Shown here: piece by piece, positions 11,073-22,696 of the stretch
Layout of the letters: each line of letters opens with the position of its first letter
Position numbering within the stretch: the stretch's first letter is position 1
Source: Zizania palustris
Taxonomy: Eukaryota > Streptophyta > Magnoliopsida > Poales > Poaceae
DNA length: 64,000 nt
Assembly: GCA_019279435.1 (NCBI GenBank)
Contig: JAAALK010000289.1
Location: 46,007,164 to 46,071,163 of the forward strand
Direction: 5' to 3'
The notes under the pieces: generated by a model
Databases searched by the model: none
What the model was told of the DNA's origin: nothing
Seen by the model: only the letters and a program-made list of their open reading frames with translations
Translations under genes and position numbers: made by a program

Positions 11073-12498
11073 TGTTGACACGAAAATGCGCCAAACACAT
11101 GGACGTCGATCCGGTGATCCAAAAGCGTGCAAATATTTTGGAGTAAACCACTAAACATAACACAACGCCGATGCCACGTTCCAACGATCCTTAAACAATG
11201 GTAAGGAAATAGAGGAGTCACCAAGAAATCAAACAAGTATTTAGAAATAATGTTCAATTAACCGAAGTGTTGGAAAAAATAATTAAACCAGCCAAGCTAA
11301 TGCTGATTTCAATCTGCAATAAAAGGACGGTCAGACCGAACCATAGCCGATGAAGGACCTCCAGTCAGACCAGCAATGCGAAGGGGGCGCAGAAGGGGGC
11401 TTTAGCGTTCTGGCCAAGGGGTTCGATTGGAGCCTTCAGCCTCCTGGTCGGTCGGATTGGAGTTATGCCTCCGGTCAGACCGAAGTGTACAGAGCGAAGG
11501 GGGGTTCTGAAGGTAGGCCTCTAGAGTGGATTGCGAAGACGGCCAAAGGGGCTCCGGTGTCTTCGGTTGGTCGGACCGAAGGATAGCCTTCGGTCAGACC
11601 GAGGATTCTCAAGGTTTGCCAAGAAACAGCCTTCGACGCACCAGGCTTCGGTGTGACGTAATCCTCCGGCGCGAAGAGGTTCGGTCAGACCGACGGTGGC
11701 ACATTGGTCAGACCGGTTGTTGCCGGCAACATGGAGACAAGCGTGCTGGCAACAGCGTGATGAGGCAGCACGACACACACCGGTCAGACCATAACTACAC
11801 TGTCGGTCTGACCGACAGTAGCAGATCGGATCGCCTAAGTGCTACGGTGACCATCTCACTATGGTCAAATTGTAGCTAGAGTTTTTGGCGGAGATGGGAG
11901 GGATAAAAAACATCAAAAACACCAAGAAACCAAAGAAAATTCAGCCAAGAGACCGAATCACCGGTAAAAATCGATAAAACGATAGAAATCTGTTACGTGG
12001 ATGAAACAGACGATTCACGAGCGAACCGACAAGGACTTACCGTGATTACGACGCGGCGGACGAAGAGCTTCCAGTGCAAACTCACGAATATGTGCGTTAA
12101 ACTAATCCTAGGGAAAGGAAAGTAGATTGAAATAAAAGTGCAATTCAAAACTAGAATTTTGAGTTGATTTGTGGAGATACCCTTGAATCGGCCTTGCCCC
12201 TATATTTATAGGGGTGGTCTTCATGTTTCCTGGAGTCTAACTCGACTAGGAATCATCCAAAGTGGTTAAGATCTAATTAAAGATAAAATAGACCCAAAAT
12301 CAAATAATATGAATCGGATACAGAGTTGGGTCGGTCTGACCGGACCTATGGCCGGTCTGACCGAAGTAGGCTGGTCAAACCGGCAGTACATGGCCGGTCA
12401 AACCGGCTTGTGCCAGGACTTATCATATTTTCGGCTAAATTACCAAAACTTGATATTTTGATAACTTTAACCATTAATGCCATTTTTTGCTATCAACA
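11073..12498 (-). repeat. 3' LTR (left) of the minus-strand Gypsy element
   Basis: This 1426-bp LTR is the partner of 22697-24124. It contains about a dozen copies or near copies of the palindromic decamer GGTCAGACCG/CGGTCTGACCG. It also has a TATATTTATAGGGG-type promoter-like motif (read on the plus strand near 12210), in the right region for an LTR but on the strand opposite to the element. Confidence 0.92.
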
Positions 12499-12510
12499 TA
12501 TGCTCCCCAG

Positions 12511-12744
12511 GGTGTCGCCGTCACCACACAGCTACGCCATCAAATCAAGGAGCTCCAAAAGGATCTCGAGGAGGTCGCTCCCCTTCCGCCTCGCAAGAGG
12601 AAGTCGCTCTAGATCCCAACGGCTAGGCCCAAGAGGATATCCCGCAGTTCCCCTCCCACTAGGCCCTCCAGCTCCACCACCTCTGCACCGACACTCTCCG
12701 CCGAGCCCGTGATCGAGTCATCCATCGAGCTGCCCTGGACGTAG
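12511..12744 (+). pseudogene. C-terminal fragment of an ORF upstream of gag
   Basis: The plus-strand frame reads a short coiled-coil-like stretch (HQIKELQKDLEEVAP), a basic patch (PPRKRKS) and a serine/threonine/proline-rich tail. It ends at TAG 12742-12744, with an earlier in-frame TAG at 12610-12612. Codon structure and the clean frame across the first stop suggest a real but decayed protein. Gag begins 200 bp downstream. I do not recognise the family. It may be the end of the same protein whose other part is encoded beside the LTR at 62791-62923. Confidence 0.4.
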
Positions 12745-12945
12745 TTTTACGGTTTTTTGTTTTCTTTTTGTTGCTTGGAATGTAGTGTCACTCATGTCGG
12801 AATATAAGGCATGAGTGCAAGATTTATAAGAAATTTAAAATAAAGATGTAAGCATCTAGATCAAACCATTCATTTTGGGAAATAAAATCAGTAACAATTC
12901 CCCTTAAATCTTGGCACCCTCTTTTCTGCAACCTTTGACTTCAGG

Positions 12946-14040
12946 ATGGCCAACGACCAAGGATTTGAAGCCCCACGCGACGGAAACACCTCAGGCAACT
13001 TGCCTTAGTGGGGAGCAACCGGCCAACGGCAGGCCCCCGTTGCCAATCATCCCACACTAGCGGCACTAGTCTCTCAACTCTCTGAGTTTCTGCGTGTCCG
13101 GCCACCCATATTCTCCAGCACCACCAATCCGATGGAGGCAGGAGACTGGCTAAGGACCATCGGCAAGAAGCTAGACCTTCTGCCTTGTTCCGAGCAAGAG
13201 CGAGTGGCATTTGCCGCTCACCAGCTCCAAGGACCCGCCGCGGAGTGGTGGGATAATTTCCGCGAGACTCAGCCCGAGGGCCATGAAATTTCATGGGCTG
13301 AGTTCACCCCTGCTTTCCGGGCTGCCCACATTCCGGATGGCGTGGTAGCCCAGAAGCAGCAGGAATTCCAGGACCTGCATCAAGGAAGCAGGACCGTTAT
13401 GGAGTACCTGCACGAATTCACCTGATTGGCCCGATATGCACCAGAAGAAGTGCACACAGATGCAGCCCGCCAAGCCAAGTGCCTTCTAGGACTGAAGGAC
13501 GAGCTCTCCCTTCAGTTGGTCTCCGGGGATTTCGCCAATTTTCAGAAATTGGTGAACAAAGCGATTATTCAGGAAACCGAACAAAACAAGGTGGACCAGA
13601 AGAAGCGAAGAATGATCGCCTACCGCCAGCAGCAAGGAGTGGTGCAGAAGCCACGCCCGGTGATTTCGCCTCAAGCCCCAACCCCTGTCGAGCCACGGAC
13701 CACCCTTGGAGGGCCAAGCTCAGGCATCCCACCCCCAGCACCACCTGCCGGAAGAGCTCCAGTGCAAGCTACCGGATACAAGAGAGACGGGCATGGTAAC
13801 CCAATAATATGCTTCAACTGTCACCAGGAAGGTCACTTCTCCACCATGTGCCCCTACCCCAAGGAGGCGTCATCCTCCGTTCCAAGCCCGATGGGACGTA
13901 CCCAAGTTCATCACATTTCCGCTCAAGAAAACCAAGATACGACAGAAGGCCTTTCCAATTTGATCTCAACCGACCCAGTTCCGGAGAACACTTTGCCCAT
14001 TTCTGAAGCAACACCTTCTCTTAATCCGGAGCACCAGTAG
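12946..14040 (+). pseudogene. gag gene of gag-only Gypsy element, copy 2, with two premature stops
   Basis: One reading frame of 365 codons starts at the ATG at 12946 and ends at TAG 14038-14040. It is broken by TAG at 13006-13008 and TGA at 13423-13425; both are one transition away from glutamine or arginine codons. The order is a short N-terminal leader, a capsid domain like Retrotrans_gag (about 13100-13550), a glutamine/proline-rich linker, and a CCHC zinc knuckle (13810-13851). The start is chosen because the conserved capsid reading frame continues upstream past the internal ATG at 13132. Only 73 bp separate the gag stop from the LTR. That spacer contains a reading FPEVRFESRERDSL-stop in another frame, resembling a polyprotein C-terminus, which suggests that pol was deleted between gag and this remnant. 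Confidence 0.85.
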
Positions 14041-14096
14041 AACCCCGTCCCTTAGTTTTCCCGAGGTTCGCTTCGAATCTCGAGAACGAGATTCTT

Positions 14097-14113
14097 TGTA
14101 AGGGGGATAGGAT
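14097..14113 (+). other. polypurine tract, copy 2
   Basis: The run TGTAAGGGGGATAGGAT directly precedes the LTR start TGTAACATCCC, identical to copy 1, and fixes the plus orientation. Confidence 0.75.
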
Positions 14114-16965
14114 TGTAACATCCCAAAATTAAGAATAAAATAAAAATGAGGGAAATCAATTTTCTGAAATAAAAAGGATTTATTTAATTAAAGAAAAGGC
14201 CAAAAGAGCCCAATTAAAACAAAATAGGAAGAAACATTTCAAATTTGAACCTGAAAAATTTATGGTGGAATCTAGAGGCAAAGAAATAATTTTGAGAATT
14301 TTTACAAAATTTTAGAAATAGTATTTCAAGCTCTACAAGAATATATGAATTTCTAGAATTAAATTAAATAGAAAATGCATTTTTAATCTTATTGGGCCGC
14401 AACCCTGAATACCCCTCCAACCCGGCCAAACCCAGTCCCGCTCCCACTGACGAGTGGACCTACCCTGTCGGTGCCGCCCGCCCTCTTCTCTCTCCCACCG
14501 CGCCCGCCTGGTCCCAGCTGTTAGCCCAGGGCCGTAGGCCATCGCTACCGCCGTGCGCCGCTCGCCGTCGTTCGGCCGGCGTTGGGGATGAAGGCCTCAG
14601 CCTCCCCCATGCCGCGAATGTGCCGGATGGCACCATGGCCGTACGATCCAGATCAGACGACCCAGATTAGATCCCATCGAGACTTAATCTGAGCCGTCGA
14701 TCGGCGCCAAAGGGGTATCATTGTGTTTGGGCCGTCAGATCTCACTTAACCCCCCTCGCGCGTTGTGGCCGTTGGATCTTGATCATGCGGTTCTGATCGG
14801 CCTAGTCCACGCGCGCAGTCAACGGTTCATGGTGAACCCAGTTCACCGTGGACCAGAGACTGTTTTCCCGTTTAAAGAAAATTAAGAAAATTGTTTAAAC
14901 TTCAAAAATTCATAACTTGCTCAATTTAACTCCAAATTTGACCATTTCAATTCTGGAAAATTTGTCTTTTGATTCTCTACACTTTTGTGCCATAAAAACA
15001 ATATGTTTATTTGGCACAAAATATTCTTATTAAATAATCAAGAAAAGTCCCCTTTAGGATTTAATTAATATTTCATTAAATAATTCAGAAAAGACCCTTA
15101 AAAATTTATATATTAAATTCAGAAGACATAATGACTCCATTTCACTGTTTTCAAGGCAATAAAAATAGAATTTTCATTTTGCTCATTTCATTTTATTAAA
15201 TAATATTTCAAAGGCCCTTTTTGGTTAAGTAATTAATTCATATAATAAAAATTCAACACTTTATAAAAATATCATGAAAACTTATATAATAAGTTCAGAA
15301 GACCTAATAACTTAATTTCACTATTTTTACTGCAATAAAAACAATAAGGTTGTTTTATACCTTTTTACTTCATCTCTAAAAAGGGAAAAATAAAAACCCC
15401 CTTAGGAAAAATACTTATATCAAGTTATAAAATTCAGAAACCTATTTAAAACTTAATCTTAAATATTTAAGTAATAATTTCATAGAATTTAAGACCCTAT
15501 CTCCTTTATTTAATCCAACAAAAACATGTATGCTTGTATGATTGGTTTTTGGATTGTTTATTGAATGTTGTGTTTACTTTTCTGTATCGAGAAGACTACG
15601 TCGCCGTCGACGATCTGGAGTTTTACCCCGAGATTCCACCTTCACCGTTTACAGATCAAGGCAAGTCACAACCCCCATTTTGATCATAATTGAGCCCATG
15701 ATTTAATAAATTATAGCTATAACTCATAGGATAATATTGCATTGGTCAAATCTCAAGCCCTACACATTATATTTATTAGATCCCCGTCCTTGTGTGCAAA
15801 CCCAAGCCATGCTTATTGAGCCTACTCTCCTTGTCACTCTACAATATTATATTAGTTAGTGTCCAATGTACCGACACAACTGCTATAGGATAAAAGAATG
15901 AGTCGTAGATAGCTGGATTCTACTATATGTATTTCCCCGTTATTCTCGTCTCTAGTATTCTGTTGGAGTTGGCTATGTTATAAGTATGGTGGGTTCCGAG
16001 TGCAAGCTCGGGAATTGGTTGGTCGCACCTGGGGCACTATAAGGACCGGTCTGCGGGATCTGTTGCAAAGCACTTCCGTACTAACCACAAGTCTAATGGG
16101 TAAGTCCTAACTGGAAGTATGGAACAATCCGACTCAATGCACCATAGTGGAGGGGGCAAGGGGCAACCTGCGGGTGACTTGTACCGACGTGGCTCAAGGG
16201 GGGTATGTTGTTGGATCGACGCGTCGGGGCACCATATGAAACCCATAAGATGGTGCTGTCGGGTCGAGGCGGACCATATCGAAGGTTTTGGCACGAGTTC
16301 CCGTGGTATGGGTCATCTCGTTACACTTTGGTGTACGTGATGAGTGTGTGCCTTGTGGGTACAGTGGTACACCTCTGATCAGAGTTTTAAATCTTTTCAA
16401 AAAGCTGAGCCCACGGTCAAGGGCGGGTTGTGTGACTTCTCGCAGTTAGTTACAATTGTTTGAGTGAAAGTGTTATTCATGGCATGTAAGGACTGTTGAG
16501 CGAGGGTGGGCTGATTGTACCCCTCGAGTTAGAAGATGATGATGCATACACATGTTTACATTTCCGTATTAATAATTTGTTCACATTTAATTGCTTTACA
16601 AATATGCTTTTTCGCAAAATTAGCCACTACCTTCCTTGTTATTACTCTGCATTATATTTGCATCCGGTGGCTTGCTGAGTATGTTTGTACTCATCCCCGT
16701 TGACTTACACCACCAGAGCCCGTCTACTACGAGGAGGATGAAGGTCTGGAGTAGCGACCCAGTCAAGGTGAGACTGGAAGGAGGCGTTCATCTAGGACCC
16801 TTGTTTTATTAGTTTCTCTTTACTTTATTCTCTTTTGTATTAATATGGTCTACGAACCATGATTGATTGGCGTATTGTACGCAGTCGTGTGATGAACGTC
16901 TTATATTTATTTATTTTCTTTGGAATTTCAATAAATTCCTGGTTTTATTAAATCAGGGTGTGACA
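14114..16965 (+). repeat. complete 3' LTR of gag-only Gypsy element, copy 2
   Basis: The 2852-bp LTR begins TGTAACATCCC and ends GGGTGTGACA, an imperfect terminal inversion. It is AT-rich in its middle with a GC-rich block near its start. No gene is present. A related but clearly diverged LTR lies inverted at 19938-22611, and another at 63063-64000. Confidence 0.92.
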
Positions 16966-19903
16966 GGGGGCCCCTCGGAGACTGGCATGTAGTCGTCGTC
17001 CATCATGTCATCCTCGTCGTCGCTTGGAGTAGGAGCCGGGTTGTTTACGGCAACCGGCTTTGGTTTCCAAACCTGCTTCATGGCTGGTCGGGGACGGATT
17101 TCCACAAAAACGATGTCCCACTCGTCCTCGGCCTTCTTGTCTCTCATCTCTTGGGCCCGAAGACGTTGTAGATGCCTGTTTTGTGAGTTGGACATGCCCG
17201 AAGGTGCCCATGATAGTTTTAGCTTAGTGTCGGGTGCAACGAACTTGCTTTTGGAATTTTTGGTCGAACGGGGAATGCCCGGATTGGCCTCAATAATTTT
17301 GCGCTTGACGGGGTCATTTTCCTGGTTCCCATCGGTCGAACCGACTAGTGTCGAAAGACTGAGATGGGTTGGTCGGATCGGCCCCAATAGGTCGGTCAGA
17401 CCGAAGTGGTGCCAGCCGTTTGACCGGCCCTAGGGCGCTGGTCATACCGAAGGTACCCTCTTCGGCTCCCCTTTTTATGTAGCCTCCGTTTTGCTTCGAG
17501 GGGCCCCCTTAGGGATTGAGACGTCCTGGGACCCCACCTTGACCGTGATGACTTCAGGAACTTCTTCTGCACACCTTCATGGTGGCCCGGATAAGCGAGT
17601 GAAGACATTGCCCCTTAACGCGTCCATTTGCCCCTGCATGTTATGACGTCCAGGATGCACAAAAGGAGCAATGTAATAAGGAGTAGGGTACTTGGGAGGC
17701 GGAAAATAACACGGAGGCCAATGTGCCATCAGCAAGTGATATGGCGGCAGAGGAAACAGTGGTTCCAGTGGTCTATTCCATTGTGGGTTGAACTCGCCCC
17801 TCTACGGAGGGTTCGGCCTCATCGAACGTCCTGGCCGAGTATGTGCCTTCTCGACCCTCCTCTTATGCTTCTAGAGCAGCATCCCAAAAGTTACCTTCGG
17901 CTTCCTATGGGACTTAGCCGAATATGATGCGTCAACATTCACTTTCCAAACTCCTACTTAAGGGTTCTTCGGCCCGAGTGTGTGTGGGCGAGGTTCACCA
18001 ATGACGACTACTTTCCCTTTGGATGACTTGGCTTGGTCGGGTCGAATCAATAACTTTTTCCCGTCGAGATCAACATTGTTCATGGGAAAGGGGTCTTGGT
18101 CTAGCTTCATCTTAGGGCTAGAATCTATTCTCAATCGTCCTTCATTTATGGCCAATTGAACCTGCCGACGAAAAACATTGTAATTATTAGTAGAGTGGGA
18201 ATGTGAATCATGCCACTTGTAGTAAGCGTGTTTCTTCAGGTCTTCAGCGGTTGGAATGATGTGACTTTATGTAACCTGAGGAGCTGGTTCTTCAACAAAA
18301 AATCAAATATTTTATCGCATTTGGTCACATCAAAAGAGTATTTAACTTCACGGGGCCGGCTCTTCGTGGGAGATGGCCGTAGCTTAGAGCAAGTGACCAT
18401 TTTAGACTCCTTAGACCAGGTCCATTCTGCCCTATATATGTCGGCTGAGTCGTCTTCTTCTTCCAACGACGCCTCATCGAAGTGCTCTACGATGTGTATC
18501 TCGGTCTTGGGCTCACTAAGAGTTTTGATGCCCGTTTTAGATTTGACTCGGCCATGTTGGACCAGAGCCCTTTCCAGAACTTGGCTAACCTCGAGGAAAT
18601 TATGTCCATCTATCTTCTCCTTGAGTTTGGAGTGTAAGCTGTTAAAAGCCAGGTCGGCTAGATCCCTCTTGGAAATGTTGAGGCTAAAACATCGGTTTCT
18701 AGTATCCCTAAAGCGCTTCATGTACTCGGAGACACTTTCATTAAATTTTTGTTTAACCAATGTTAGATGTGATAACCTGAGTTCTGTTTCTCCAGTGTAA
18801 AAATAATGATGAAAATTCTGCTCTAACTGGGCCCACGTCTAGATGGAGTTCAGCGGCAACACTGAAAACCAGGTGAAAGCAGTGCCAAAAAGTGATAGTG
18901 GGAATAACCTAAGCCTAAACACGTCTGACCCACTAGCTTCGCCACACTGCGCTAGAAATTGTCCTATATGCTCTAGCGTGGTTTTACTACCTATGCCGTC
19001 AAACTTAGTGAATTCGGGAACCCTAAAACCGCGAGGGTAGGGGATAGCGTCAAAGTGGTCTGGGTATGGCTTACGGTAAACCCTAGCCCAGTTCCATGGC
19101 ACGAAACCAGCACAATCCCCAAAAAGCTCGCGAATTCGCTCTTCAATGTCATCTACGCCCCCTGCCTACGCGCGTCTCTCGTGCGGGGGCACGACACGTG
19201 GTGGTATATCAGCGTGTCAGCCGTGCGGCTCTCCCTCTCATGGTGTCTCGGTATACGGGACGTAATCGGGCATATGTGGGTGTGCGGGAGCAGTAGGTGC
19301 GGGTGGCGGCGCATAGTGTGCAACAGGGGCGGTCTAACCGGCCATAGGGCCGGTCTGACCGAGGGTGTGATAACAGGTCAGTCTGGCATGATGGTTGGTC
19401 TGACCGACAGGGCCATATGTTGTCTCGACCATGGATGGTGTGGCCGTAGATGCTATGGTCTTCTCGGTACTCCTGTCGATCCTACTGTGTGTGTAATGGA
19501 CAGGAGGTACACTAGCTATTGCAGTGGGGGAAGCATCCTCGGAAAAGCCGAATCTCCTAAATATCGCCTCCATTTTCGCCTCCATGCTCGAGTCGACTAT
19601 GGCCTCTAAACGGTTCACGATGGTAGTGCTAATGGCCTGGTCAACTAATGTGGCTATCCATTGCTCGATGTCCTAGGAGGATAAGCGAGGAGACGATTGT
19701 GCTACCTTTTTCCTAGAGACGTCGGAGATATCAACGTCGCGTTTGACGAAGACTGCGTGAGTATTGATGTAGCTCCTGAGCATGAGGGCTTGCACTTCCT
19801 CCAGCTTGGCCTTGATCTCGGCCTGACCTTCCTCGGGGATGTATGCAAGTGTGGGGTAGATGATGTTGCGGTCATCGATCTCCGCGCTCCCCACCAGGTC
19901 CAT
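16966..19903 (-). pseudogene. gag remnant of the minus-strand Gypsy element
   Basis: Reading from 19903 downwards, one frame holds an N-terminal region, a proline-rich linker and the capsid core (about 19102-18839). The core carries a PYPRGFRVPEF motif, HIGQFLAQCGEAS and FRLRLFPLSL, then a helical region (18760-18236) ending in an acidic linker. In-frame stops interrupt it near 19673, 19334, 18839 and 18236, and the frame changes before 18155. It continues to 16966, where the LTR of the nested element cuts it. Protease and reverse transcriptase are absent. This capsid style is familiar from rice RIRE2/Dasheng-like elements; the assignment is by eye. Confidence 0.8.
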
Positions 19904-19937
19904 CGGTGTCGAGGGTCCGGTTGATGTAGACGTGGTA

Positions 19938-22611
19938 TGTCACGCCCCGATTTAATAAAACCGGGAATTTATTGAAATTCCATAGAAAATCAATAAATAC
20001 AAGACGTTCATCAGACGACTGCGTATAATGCGCCAATCAATCATGGTTCATAGACCATATTAATACAAAAGAGTTAAATAAAGAGAAACTAATAAAATAA
20101 ATCCTCTAGATGAACGTCTTCTTCCAGTCTCGTGCCTTGACTGGGTCGCTACTCCAGACCTTCGCCCTCCTCGTAGTAGACGACCTCTGGTGGTGTAAGT
20201 CAACGGGGGTGAGTACAATCGTACTCAGCAAGCCACCGAATGCAATTATAATGCAAGGTAATAACAAGGAAAGTAGGGGCTTACTTTTGCGGAAAAGCAC
20301 AATTTGTAAAGCAATTAATGTAATCAAGTGTTTATTGCGGAAAAGTAAACATGAGTCATGCATCATCTTTCATCATCTTCTACCTCGAGGGGTACAGTCA
20401 GCCCACCCTCGCTCAACAGTCCTTACATGCAATGAATAACACATACATTCACATAATAGTAAACTAACTGCGAGAGGTCACACAACCCGCCCTTGACCGT
20501 GGGCTCGGCTTTTCGAAAAGATTTATAACTCTGATCAGAGGTGTACTATTGTACCCACAAGGCTCTCATTTCCCGCACACTGCAGTGTGTTAAATGACTC
20601 CTGTCACGAGAAGCTCATGCCAAAACCTTCAGCATGGAACGCACCAATTCGATAACACCCTCTTATAGGTTTCGTAAGGTTTCCCAGTCACTTTGGGCCA
20701 CGCCTTACCCCCCCTTGAGCCACGTCGGTACAAGTCGCCCGCAGGATTGCCCCTTGTACCCCTCCACTATGGTGTTCCAAGTTGGTACGATCCATACCTC
20801 TAGTTAGGACTTACCCACTAGACTTGTGGTTAGTACGGAAGTGCTTTGCAACGGATCCCGCAGACCGGTCCTTATAGTGCCCCGGGTGCAACCAACCAGT
20901 TGCCGAGCTTGCACCCGGAACCCACCATACTTATAACATAGCCAACTCCAACAGAGTCCAGAGACAAGAATAACGGGGAATTTCATATAACAGAATCCAT
21001 CTATCTACGACTCATTCTTTTTATCCTATAGCAGTTGTGTCAGGTACATTGGGCACTAGCTAATATTTTTATAGTAGAGTGACAAGGAGTTAAGGCTCAA
21101 TAAGCATGGCTTGGGTTTGCACACAAGGACGGGGATCTAATAAATATAAGTGTAGGGCTTGATATTTGACTAATGCAATAATATCCTATGAGTTATAGCG
21201 GTAGTTATGAAAACTGGGCTCAATGATGATCAACTATTTCCACAGGAGGGTTCGATGACTTGCCTTGATCCGCAAACGGTGAAGGTGGAACCTCGGGGTA
21301 AGACTCCGGATCGTCGACGGCGTAGAAGTCTTCTCGATACAGAAAAGTAAACACAACATTCAATAAACAACCCAAAATCAAGCATACAAGCATACAAGTT
21401 TTGTTGGGTTAAGTAAAGGAGATAGGTTTTATGGTTCTATGAATTTATTACTTAAATATTAAGGTTAAGTTTTAAAGAGGTTCTTGAATTTTATAACTTG
21501 ATATAAGTATTTTTCCTAAGGGGGTTTTATTTTCCCCTTTTTAGAGTTGAAGTAAATAGGTATAAAATTAGCCTTAATGTTTTTATTGAAATAGAAAGAG
21601 TGAAATTAAGTTATTATGTCTTCTGAAGTTGTTATATAAGTGTTTAGGTCATTTTCATAAAGTGGGGACTTTTTATACTATGAATTAATTAAATATCCTA
21701 AAAGGGCTTTTGCAATATTAATTAATAGAATAAAGCGGAATCAGAGGAAAAATCTGAGAAGCGCGGATGGGCGGCTCGGGACGAAGAGGGCTTGGTGGTT
21801 TCGGTGGGGAGGGTCGCGGTGAGGCCGAGGGCTCTTTATAGGGTCGTCGGCGGCGAGAAATGGCAGGCGAGCAGAGGGGATCCGAGGGGATTCCAAAAAT
21901 GCTCCGATGAGCTTTCCATGCATTCGATCTCCGGCGATCCGGGCCCGATTCGCCTGGGAAATAAAGGGAAAGGGATCACCAGGGAGCAGGGGGGTGCAGA
22001 TCCGAGGTCGGTTCGGCGAGATTTGGCGGCCGGCGGATAAATTTGGAAGGGGGGCGCCGGCATGGAAGGGGAGGAATCCCCTTCCATTTGGAGAAGACGG
22101 AACTGACAAGTGGGGGCCACCTGTCAGTCGGCGGGTGCGAGAGAGGAGGGGCCGACAAGCGGGACCGGCGTGGCAGTGGCTGAGGGGCTGCGGGCGGAGG
22201 CTGACGTGTGGGACCGGCCAGGCGCGAGCGCGGGAGAGAGGGGGTGGGAGCGCGCCGACAGGGAGGTCCCACTTGGCAGCGAGCGCGGCTGCGGGTTGGG
22301 ATGGGCCCGGGAAGCTTTGAGGGTTTCGGCCCAACAGCATTTAAAATGTATTTTTCTTTTAAAATAATTCCAGAAATTGGTTTATTTGTTTAAGGCTTGA
22401 AGTACTGTTGCTAAAATTTTGTAAAAATTCTCAAAATTATTTCTTGGCCTCTAGATTCCATCATAAATTTTTCAGGTATAGATTTGAAATATTTCTTCCT
22501 GATTTGCTTTAATTGGGTTCTTTTAGCCTTTTCTTTAATTTAATAAATCATTTATTCCAGAAAATTTATTTTCCTCATTTTTATTTTATTTTTAATTCTA
22601 GGGCTGTTACA
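19938..22611 (-). mobile_element. inverted solo LTR of the gag-only Gypsy family's relatives, TSD TGGTA
   Basis: The sequence begins TGTCACGCCCCG and ends GGGCTGTTACA on the plus strand, the reverse complement of the TGTAACA...GTGACA LTR type at 14114-16965. It is flanked by the perfect 5-bp duplication TGGTA (19933-19937 and 22612-22616). A lone LTR with its own TSD is the usual product of recombination between the two LTRs of one element. It lies within the 5' untranslated/gag region of the minus-strand Gypsy element and splits it. The GC-rich 21770-22310 portion contains frames on both strands that I regard as composition artefacts. Confidence 0.92.
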
Positions 22612-22670
22612 TGGTAGCCATAGTAGATGTACTTGTCGTCGATGTAGCAGTCATCAGTCATGTTGGCTAT

Positions 22671-22689
22671 GTCCCCAGCGGAGTCGCCA
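22671..22689 (-). other. primer binding site of the minus-strand Gypsy element
   Basis: On the minus strand TGGCGACTCCGCTGGGGAC lies 7 nt from the inner edge of the right LTR. Its position and TGG start fit a tRNA primer site, which makes the right LTR the 5' LTR. I cannot name the tRNA with certainty. Confidence 0.65.
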
Positions 22690-22696
22690 AAAAGTG

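Larger units (their letters stand above)
12505..16965 (+). mobile_element. gag-only Ty3/Gypsy element, copy 2, lacking its 5' LTR
   Basis: This is a plus-strand element with an upstream ORF fragment, a gag gene, a polypurine tract and a complete 3' LTR, nested in the minus-strand Gypsy element. There is no 5' LTR, primer binding site or pol. The left boundary is uncertain, within about 12499-12511. The right boundary is exact at the GTGTGACA end of the LTR. It is nearly identical to the copy at 1-4722. The host element's pol and this element's 5' LTR are missing at the same place, so a deletion probably removed both. Confidence 0.8.

Noticed and set aside
21741..22367. Frames up to 199 codons in the inverted solo LTR
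   Set aside because: They lie in the GC-rich part of an LTR, overlap in several frames and have no protein family resemblance.
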